Assembly: GCF_013523125.1 (NCBI RefSeq)
Contig: NZ_JAAMQJ010000031.1
Span: forward strand, 1-58,551
DNA length: 58,551 bases
Direction of reading: 5' to 3'
Source of the DNA: Pseudomonas entomophila
GTDB taxonomy: Bacteria > Pseudomonadota > Gammaproteobacteria > Pseudomonadales > Pseudomonadaceae
The notes beneath the pieces are model-generated. The model saw only the letters and a list, made by a program, of their open reading frames with translations, searched no databases and was not told the origin of the DNA. Below, piece by piece: positions 50,136 through 58,551 of this stretch. A program made the translations under genes and the position numbers. Position 1 is the first letter of the stretch; each line of letters starts with the position of its first letter.

Positions 50136-50783
50136 TTAGATGCGGTAGGTGCTCTTGGTCATGACCTTGGCCAACAGGCTCATGCCGAAGCGCACCGGCG
50201 CAGGGAAGCGGTAGCCACCGGCGTCGAGCGCGGACTCGGCGTGGTGGGCTTCGTCGGTGAGCATCTGTTCGAGGATCGCACGGGACTTCTCGTCTTCGGC
50301 GGGCAGTTGCGCCAGGTGCTCATCCAGGTGCTTGCACACCTGCCGCTCGGTCGCGGCGACGAACCCCAGGCTGACCTTGTCGCTCACCAAGCCGGCGAAG
50401 GCGCCAATGCCGAACGACATCCCATAAAACAGCGGGTTGAGGACACTGGGATGGCTGTTGAGCTGACGAATGCGCTGCTCGCACCAGGCCAGGTGATCGA
50501 TCTCTTCGTCGGCGGCATGCTCCATGGCCTTGCGCACCTGCGGCAGCTTCGCCGTCAGCGCCTGCCCTTGGTACAGCGCCTGGGCACAGACTTCGCCGGT
50601 GTGATTGATCCGCATGAGGCCGGCGACATGCCGGGCCTGGGGCTCGTCCAGCTGGACGTCAGGCTTGACGACGGCGGGCGAGGGACGGGACGGTTGGCCG
50701 CTGAAGGGCAAGAGCGTGCGCAGGGCGGTGTCGGCCTGTAACAGCACGCGGTCGAGCGGCGAGTAGTGACGTTCGGTAGCCAT
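50136..50783 (-). CDS. coq7: Ubiquinone biosynthesis hydroxylase Coq7
   Basis: Coq7 hydroxylates the demethoxyubiquinol intermediate, the penultimate step of ubiquinone synthesis; it replaces UbiF in many proteobacteria. The ATG at 50783 gives 215 aa. The di-iron site is made of ferritin-like repeats: [33 protein letters not shown] and [11 protein letters not shown]. The speD gene that sits next to coq7 in P. aeruginosa is not present between the osmC-like gene and coq7 here. Confidence 0.95.
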   Translation of the reverse strand: MATERHYSPLDRVLLQADTALRTLLPFSGQPSRPSPAVVKPDVQLDEPQARHVAGLMRINHTGEVCAQALYQGQALTAKLPQVRKAMEHAADEEIDHLAWCEQRIRQLNSHPSVLNPLFYGMSFGIGAFAGLVSDKVSLGFVAATERQVCKHLDEHLAQLPAEDEKSRAILEQMLTDEAHHAESALDAGGYRFPAPVRFGMSLLAKVMTKSTYRI

Positions 50784-50848
50784 CGGGCACCTCCGCAAGA
50801 GTGTGCCCGACAGTGTACCTCAATCGCCCGGTACGAGCGTGCGCCGGA

Positions 50849-51187
50849 TCAGCCCGGCGGCCAGTTCATCTGGCGCTGGCCGAGCACGTGCAGGTGGATG
50901 TGGTAGACCGTCTGGCCGCCCAATTCATTGCAGTTCATGACGACACGGAAACCGTCCTCGCAGCCCAGTTCCTTGGCCAGGCGCTGCGCCGTGAACAGGA
51001 TGTGACCGGCCAGCAGCTTGTCGTCTTCCTGCAGGTCGTTGAGGGTGCGAATGGGCTTCTTGGGGATGACCAGGAAGTGCACCGGGGCCTGCGGAGCGAT
51101 GTCGTGAAAGGCCAGGACCTGGTCGTCCTCGTAGATGATCCTGGCCGGGATTTCCCGGTTGATGATCTTGGTGAAGAGAGTCTCCAC
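50849..51187 (-). CDS. HIT family hydrolase (histidine triad)
   Basis: A 112-aa HINT-like nucleotide phosphoramidase. The GTG at 51187 is the best start (reads METLFTKIINREIPARIIYED) with GGAG seven bases upstream. The histidine triad is HIHLHVLG, with the upstream DIAPQAPVHFLVIPK segment typical of the family. The C-terminus ends QMNWPPG, as in Pseudomonas homologues. Confidence 0.92.
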   Translation of the reverse strand: METLFTKIINREIPARIIYEDDQVLAFHDIAPQAPVHFLVIPKKPIRTLNDLQEDDKLLAGHILFTAQRLAKELGCEDGFRVVMNCNELGGQTVYHIHLHVLGQRQMNWPPG

Positions 51188-51248
51188 AGTACGTCTCCAT
51201 GGTGAGGGTCGCGCCGAGTGTAACCAGCGCGATCGCCTGCGCCCAGTG

Positions 51249-52031
51249 CTATTCGGTCTCCAGCGGTCGATAGCGCTGATGGATGGCACCTGCCAGCTTG
51301 CGGGTCAGCCAGCGCGGCAATAGCCGCGGTGCCAGCGCCAGCCAGCGGTAGCGGCCATCCGGCTGGATCAGCGCGCGGTTCTTGTCCAGCGCTCGGACGG
51401 TGTACAGCGCGACTTCCTCGGCGCTCAGGCAGCGGCGGCTGCCGTCCAGCCGTGGAATGCGTCGTCGTGGCGAATGCACCGGGCCCGGGCAGAGCACCGA
51501 GACCTGGATGCCGATCCGCTTGAGTTCCTCGCGCAGGGCCTCGGAAAAACTCAGGACGTAGGCCTTGCTGGCCGCGTAGCCCGCCATCCATGGGCCTGGA
51601 GCATGGGCCGCCAGCGCCGCCACGTTGAGGATCTGCCCACCGCCTTGCAGCGCCATGAGGTTGCCCACGGCGTGGCAAAGACGTGTCAGGGTCATGATGT
51701 TGACTTCGAGCAGGTCCTGTTCGTCGGCCCACTCCTGTGCCAGGAACGGCCCGTAGGAGCGCAGGCCCGCACAGTTGACCAGCAGGTCGACACGGTGCTC
51801 GCCCTCTTCCAGTTCGAGAACGAAACCCGACACCCGCAGCGGCTCACTCAGGTCGCAGGCACGAAACAGCACCTCGACGCCGAACCGCTGGGTCAGCTCG
51901 AGCGCAATGGGCTCCAGGGCTTCGCGGTGGCGTGCCACCAGGATGAGGTTGCGCCCGCGCCGCGCCAAGGCCTCGGCCAGGGAAAGACCCAAGCCGCTGG
52001 AGGCGCCGGTGATCATGGCGTAACGGGTCAT
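51249..52031 (-). CDS. Short-chain dehydrogenase/reductase
   Basis: A 260-aa classical SDR. The ATG at 52031 gives MTRYAMITGASSGLGLSLAEA with the cofactor motif TGxxxGxG; NCAG follows in LLVNCAGL. The catalytic Tyr and Lys are in AGYAASKAYVLSFSE. The pattern is of the YqjQ/DltE-like group; substrate unknown. In the same orientation as the HIT gene and 61 bases upstream of it. Confidence 0.88.
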   Translation of the reverse strand: MTRYAMITGASSGLGLSLAEALARRGRNLILVARHREALEPIALELTQRFGVEVLFRACDLSEPLRVSGFVLELEEGEHRVDLLVNCAGLRSYGPFLAQEWADEQDLLEVNIMTLTRLCHAVGNLMALQGGGQILNVAALAAHAPGPWMAGYAASKAYVLSFSEALREELKRIGIQVSVLCPGPVHSPRRRIPRLDGSRRCLSAEEVALYTVRALDKNRALIQPDGRYRWLALAPRLLPRWLTRKLAGAIHQRYRPLETE

Positions 52032-52152
52032 GCGCGGCTCCTGGGCGGTCAAAAGAGCGCCAGTGTACCGCGAGCCTAGGACGGCCGCTGGCTTTTGAAG
52101 GGCGCCTGAGTGGGCGCGGGTCAGGCGGCCATGCCCGGCGCCCAGCGCGGGG

Positions 52153-52578
52153 TCAGAACGGTTTGACGACCACCAGGATCACGACGGCCAGCAGGATGAG
52201 CACGGGCACTTCGTTGAACCAGCGGTAGTAGACGTGACTGCGGCGGTTCTCACCCAGGGCAAAGCGTTTGCGCTGTGCGCCGCAGATGTGGTGGTAGCCG
52301 GTCAGCAACAGCACCAGCGTCAGTTTCGCATGCATCCAGCCCTGGCTCAGGAAGCCTGGGTTGATCACCAGCAGCCAGATGCCGAACACGTAGGTGGCGA
52401 TCATGGCGGGGTTCATGATGCCCCGGTACAGCTTGCGCTCCATGACGGCGAAGCGCTCCTGGCTGACGCTGTCGGTGCTCTGGGCGTGGTAGACGAACAG
52501 CCGCGGCAGGTAGAACAGCCCGGCGAACCAGCACACCATGCTGACGATATGCAGCGCCTTGATCCAGAAATAGAGCAT
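52153..52578 (-). CDS. hemJ: Protoporphyrinogen IX oxidase HemJ
   Basis: HemJ carries out the oxidation of protoporphyrinogen IX in bacteria without HemG/HemY. The 141-aa integral membrane protein has four predicted helices. Conserved residues include the His of LHIVSMVCWFAGLFYLPRLF (a heme-ligand candidate), the ERKLYRGIMNPAM segment, and WMHAKLTLVLLLTGYHH. Divergent from argC. Confidence 0.9.
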   Translation of the reverse strand: MLYFWIKALHIVSMVCWFAGLFYLPRLFVYHAQSTDSVSQERFAVMERKLYRGIMNPAMIATYVFGIWLLVINPGFLSQGWMHAKLTLVLLLTGYHHICGAQRKRFALGENRRSHVYYRWFNEVPVLILLAVVILVVVKPF

Positions 52579-52718
52579 CGTTGGTTTCCTCGAGGTTTTT
52601 CACGGTGGTCAGATAGTAGAGAGCATCGGGCGTCGGAGCCATCACAACGGTTGTGAGCAGGCGTGCGCATCCCTATCATCGTGGCTTTACAGTCGGTTCG
52701 TTGAGAGGGGCACGCGTC

Positions 52719-53753
52719 ATGATCAAGGTCGGTATCGTCGGCGGCACGGGGTACACCGGTGTCGAACTGCTGCGTCTGCTGGCGCAGCACCCACAAGCCG
52801 ACGTGGTGGTCATCACCTCGCGCTCGGAAGCCGGCCTGCCGGTCGAGGACATGTACCCCAATCTGCGAGGCCACTACGATGGCCTGAAGTTCAGCGTACC
52901 GGACACCAAGACCTTGGCGGCTTGCGACGTGGTGTTCTTCGCCACGCCCCATGGGGTCGCCCATGCCCTGGCCGGTGAGCTGCTGGATGCCGGCACCCGG
53001 ATCATCGACCTGTCCGCCGACTTCCGTCTGCAAGACGTCGTCGAGTGGGAAAAATGGTATGGCCAGCCCCATGGCGCGCCGGACCGGTTGCCTGGGGCGG
53101 TGTATGGCCTGCCCGAAGTCAACCGCGAGCAGATTCGTGAGGCACGCCTGATCGCGGTGCCGGGTTGCTACCCGACGGCCACGCAATTGGGCTTCCTGCC
53201 CCTGCTGGAGTCTGGCCTGGCCGATCCGCTGCGCCTGATCGCCGACTGCAAGTCCGGCGTCAGTGGTGCCGGGCGTGGCGCCGCCGTCGGCTCGCTGTTT
53301 TGTGAAGCAGGCGAGAACATGAAAGCCTACGCCGTCAAAGGGCATCGTCATATGCCCGAAATCAGCCAGGGGCTGCGACTGGCGGCAGGCGGCGAGATCG
53401 GCCTGACCTTCGTGCCGCACTTGACCCCGATGATTCGCGGCATCCACGCCACCCTGTACGCGACCGTGGCCGACACCTCGGTCGACCTGCAGACGCTATT
53501 CGAGAAGCGCTATGCCGACGAGCCGTTCGTCGATGTGATGCCAGCGGGCAGTCATCCGGAGACGCGCAGCGTGCGGGGCGCCAACATGTGCCGCATCGCC
53601 GTGCACCGTCCACAAGATGGCGACCTGGTCGTGGTGCTGTCGGTCATCGACAACCTGGTCAAGGGCGCTTCCGGCCAGGCAGTGCAGAACATGAACATCC
53701 TGTTTGGGCTGGACGAGCGTCTGGGCCTGTCCCACGCGGGCATGCTGCCCTAG
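52719..53753 (+). CDS. argC: N-acetyl-gamma-glutamyl-phosphate reductase
   Basis: ArgC reduces N-acetylglutamyl phosphate in arginine synthesis. The ATG at 52719 gives [21 protein letters not shown], an NADP-binding start, and 344 aa. The catalytic Cys is in [16 protein letters not shown] and the active-site His in [23 protein letters not shown] is also conserved. The frame extends 22 codons upstream without support. Confidence 0.96.
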   Translation: MIKVGIVGGTGYTGVELLRLLAQHPQADVVVITSRSEAGLPVEDMYPNLRGHYDGLKFSVPDTKTLAACDVVFFATPHGVAHALAGELLDAGTRIIDLSADFRLQDVVEWEKWYGQPHGAPDRLPGAVYGLPEVNREQIREARLIAVPGCYPTATQLGFLPLLESGLADPLRLIADCKSGVSGAGRGAAVGSLFCEAGENMKAYAVKGHRHMPEISQGLRLAAGGEIGLTFVPHLTPMIRGIHATLYATVADTSVDLQTLFEKRYADEPFVDVMPAGSHPETRSVRGANMCRIAVHRPQDGDLVVVLSVIDNLVKGASGQAVQNMNILFGLDERLGLSHAGMLP

Positions 53754-53768
53754 GCCCATGGGGAGGCA

Positions 53769-53846
53769 CAAGCTACAAGCTACAAGCAGGAGCAGATCAG
53801 CGAAACGCCGCGATTCGCTTCCACTTGAAGCTTGAAGCTTGTAGCT
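53769..53846. repeat. Inverted heptamer-array element, copy C (short)
   Basis: The left arm (53769-53789) is CAAGCTA, CAAGCTA, CAAGCAG; the right arm (53824-53846) is CTTGAAG, CTTGAAG, CTTGTAG, CTC. Opposite orientation of the CAAGC/GCTTG core around about 34 bases that include AACGCCGCGATTCG. It lies 15 bases after the argC stop and is the shortest member of the family also seen at 18225-18378 and 34983-35234. Confidence 0.75.
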
Positions 53847-53947
53847 CAAACCTTGCCACTCACGCCCCCATAGTTGACCAATTTTCTAGGGGAAGCGGAT
53901 AATGCACGCCATCACGTGTTATGGCGGCCTTGCGCCGGGAGAGTCTG

Positions 53948-56800
<2,853 letters not shown>

Positions 56801-57010
56801 AGGTGAGGTGACTTTGAAAAGGTGAAAAGGAATAGATGAATGACATGATGAAGATGAAATAACTGTATAAAATATAACCAAATCCTTTTCGGCGCAAGGG
56901 CGGCAGACGCCTCAAGGCCTGCTATGAGTCACATCGTGTGTCGAACTTGTTTTTGATGGCCGATCTTGTATGGTTGGCTCCCTTTGAATCTGAGCCTTGC
57001 GGGTCTGTGT

Positions 57011-58210
57011 ATGAAGTCGGTTGAAGAACAGCTGGCGCTTATCAAGCGCGGTGCGGAAGAGGTGCTGGTCGAGTCGGAACTGGTCGAGAAGCTCAAGCGT
57101 GGCGAGCCGCTGCGCATCAAGGCCGGCTTCGACCCGACCGCGCCGGACCTGCACCTGGGGCATACGGTGTTGATCAACAAGCTGCGCCAGTTCCAGGAGC
57201 TGGGGCATCAGGTGATCTTTCTGATCGGTGACTTCACCGGCATGATCGGTGACCCCAGCGGCAAGAGCGCCACGCGTCCGCCGCTGACGCGCGAGCAGGT
57301 GCTGGACAACGCCGAGACCTACAAGCAGCAAGTCTTCAAGATCCTGGACCCGGCCAAGACCGAGGTGGCGTTCAATTCCACGTGGATGGACCAGCTCACG
57401 CCGGCCGACTTCATCCGGCTGGCATCGCAGTACACCGTGGCCCGTATGCTGGAACGCGACGACTTCGACAAGCGCTACTCCAGCAATCAGCCCATCGCCA
57501 TCCATGAGTTCCTCTATCCATTGGTGCAGGGGTACGACTCGGTTGCGCTCAAGGCGGACGTCGAACTGGGCGGGACCGACCAGAAGTTCAACCTGCTGAT
57601 GGGGCGCGAGCTGCAGCGTGCCTATGGTCAGGAAGCGCAGAACATCGTCACCATGCCGCTGCTCGAAGGGCTCGACGGGGTGAAGAAGATGTCCAAGTCG
57701 CTGGGCAATTATGTCGGTATCCAGGAGGCGCCCGGCGTGATGTACAGCAAGCTGGTGTCGATTCCCGACACCTTGATGTGGCGTTACTTCGAGCTGCTGA
57801 GCTTCCGCTCGATGGAGGAGATCGATCAGCTGCGCGCCGACGTGCAGGCCGGTGCCAACCCGCGTGACGTCAAGATCAAGCTGGCCGAGGAGATCGTGGC
57901 GCGGTTCCACGGCGAAGAGGCGGCGGCCAGTGCGCACCGTGCCGCAGGCAATCGCATGAAAGAGGGTGAGCTGCCCGAAGACCTGCCTGAGGTCGAGATC
58001 GTGTCGGCTGAAGACATGCCGATCGCCGCCGTGCTGAACCGTGCCGGGCTGGTGAAGAACTCGGCCGCTGCGCGGGACCTGTTGAATGCGGGGACCGTTA
58101 AGGTGGATGGCGAGAGCGTGGATCGGGGGTTCATGTTCGCCGTGGGTAGCACGCATGTATGCCAGGCAGGCAAGAAGGCGTTTGCCCGGATCACGCTGAA
58201 GGCCGAGTGA
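57011..58210 (+). CDS. tyrS: Tyrosyl-tRNA synthetase
   Basis: TyrS charges tRNA-Tyr. The ATG at 57011 gives [14 protein letters not shown] and 399 aa; the frame extends 15 codons upstream without support. It is of the TyrZ-like bacterial class: the HIGH motif reads HLGH in [10 protein letters not shown], the KMSKS motif is [10 protein letters not shown], and a C-terminal S4 RNA-binding domain covers about 335-395. Divergent from the M23 peptidase gene. Confidence 0.97.
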   Translation: MKSVEEQLALIKRGAEEVLVESELVEKLKRGEPLRIKAGFDPTAPDLHLGHTVLINKLRQFQELGHQVIFLIGDFTGMIGDPSGKSATRPPLTREQVLDNAETYKQQVFKILDPAKTEVAFNSTWMDQLTPADFIRLASQYTVARMLERDDFDKRYSSNQPIAIHEFLYPLVQGYDSVALKADVELGGTDQKFNLLMGRELQRAYGQEAQNIVTMPLLEGLDGVKKMSKSLGNYVGIQEAPGVMYSKLVSIPDTLMWRYFELLSFRSMEEIDQLRADVQAGANPRDVKIKLAEEIVARFHGEEAAASAHRAAGNRMKEGELPEDLPEVEIVSAEDMPIAAVLNRAGLVKNSAAARDLLNAGTVKVDGESVDRGFMFAVGSTHVCQAGKKAFARITLKAE

Positions 58211-58238
58211 GCCAGGTGCGTGCATAGCTATATAAGAA

Positions 58239-58275
58239 GCGGGGGAGGTCGATAAGGCCTTCCCCGCGGTGTTTT
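58239..58275 (+). terminator. Rho-independent terminator after tyrS
   Basis: GCGGGGGAGG (58239-58248) pairs with CCTTCCCCGC (58258-58267), nine of ten bases, followed by GGTGTTTT. It lies 29 bases past the tyrS stop and separates tyrS from the rRNA promoters. Confidence 0.85.
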
Positions 58276-58306
58276 CAAGTCATTGAAATGTTTTTGAAAT
58301 AAAGGG

Positions 58307-58334
58307 TTGACGGGGTTTCAGATCCCCTTATAAT
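58307..58334 (+). promoter_or_regulatory. rRNA operon promoter P1
   Basis: TTGACG (58307-58312) and TATAAT (58329-58334) with a 16-base spacer form a near-consensus sigma-70 promoter. Upstream is an AT-rich stretch (58283-58303, ATTGAAATGTTTTTGAAATAA) that looks like an UP element. In P. aeruginosa an rRNA operon follows tyrS, so this is the likely rrn promoter. Confidence 0.8.
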
Positions 58335-58449
58335 GCGCACCACTTCCAACGCAGTCGGAACGATAAGCGCCTTGTTAATCAACAGGTTGTGTGAATCGAG
58401 ATAGCGCTGGAAGGGCTTCGGTCCCGACCGGAAGCGGTGAAAAAGGTGG

Positions 58450-58477
58450 TTGACAGCAGGTTGTAACGCTGTATGAT
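58450..58477 (+). promoter_or_regulatory. rRNA operon promoter P2 and start of leader
   Basis: TTGACA (58450-58455) and TATGAT (58472-58477), spacer 16, form a second strong sigma-70 promoter 143 bases after P1. The remaining bases to the window end (58551) would be the rRNA leader; the 16S gene itself is not reached. No protein gene is supported in 58276-58551. Confidence 0.7.
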
Positions 58478-58551
58478 TCGCCTCCCGCTTCGAGAGATCG
58501 CAGCGAGTCAAGTGGTTGAAGTTGTTAGGGTTTCCCGAAAAGAACTTCAAA

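Overview
The window is a 58.5 kb piece of a high-GC Pseudomonas chromosome, most likely from the P. putida group. Three things point there: the protein sequences, the gene order (rpoD-dnaG-rpsU / tsaD / plsY / folBK / cca / spoVR-yeaH-prkA / glpE-apaH-apaG-rsmA-pdxA-surA-lptD / amgK-murU / agt / rpe-gph-trpE / trpGDC / vfr / coq7 / argC / erpA / anmK / tyrS / rrn), and an estP-type esterase autotransporter between trpE and trpG, where P. aeruginosa carries its R/F pyocin cluster. Most of the window is conserved core genome.

Layout. 1-2.9 kb is a small accessory patch: the 5' end of an IS256-family transposase at the window edge, a REP pair, an Lrp/AsnC regulator, a decayed fic gene and a solo HipB-like regulator. 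It lies just beyond the 3' end of a CAU tRNA (probably tRNA-Ile2). 3-11.4 kb holds rmcA (c-di-GMP sensor), rpoD, dnaG and rpsU, all on the minus strand. 11.5-15.3 kb holds tsaD, plsY, folB-folK and cca. 15.4-20.3 kb is the prkA-yeaH-spoVR stress operon. 20.6-28.2 kb is a long minus-strand run from lptD and surA (outer-membrane biogenesis) through pdxA, rsmA, apaG and apaH to glpE. Divergent from it are amgK-murU (cell-wall recycling) and a DjlA-like co-chaperone. 30.8-39.7 kb has a DUF3530 protein, the AgtS/AgtR-type two-component system and a four-gene ABC transporter (agtABCD type). 39.8-48.1 kb has rpe-gph-trpE, estP and trpGDC. 48.1-58.2 kb has a lipoate-ligase-like gene, vfr/crp, osmC-like, coq7, HIT, SDR, hemJ, argC, erpA, a broken anmK, an M23 peptidase and tyrS. 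The window ends in the promoter and leader region of an rRNA operon.

Linked functions: LptD and SurA act in outer-membrane assembly. AmgK and MurU salvage N-acetylmuramate to UDP-MurNAc, and AnmK, disrupted here, would normally feed the same pathway. The AgtSR pair probably senses and controls uptake through the adjacent ABC transporter. The two trp transcription units each show a short Trp-containing leader that fits transcription attenuation.

I found no convincing undescribed multi-gene system. The most interesting non-coding signals are three copies of an unusual element made of inverted heptamer arrays (core GCTTG), one of them inside the prkA-yeaH operon; a gph C-terminus that looks like the trpE leader peptide; a clear trpGDC leader peptide with tandem Trp codons; a three-half-site operator-like structure before the fic remnant; and a 6-4-6 palindrome upstream of agtA next to a NarL-type response regulator. 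The anmK deletion is the clearest gene lesion.
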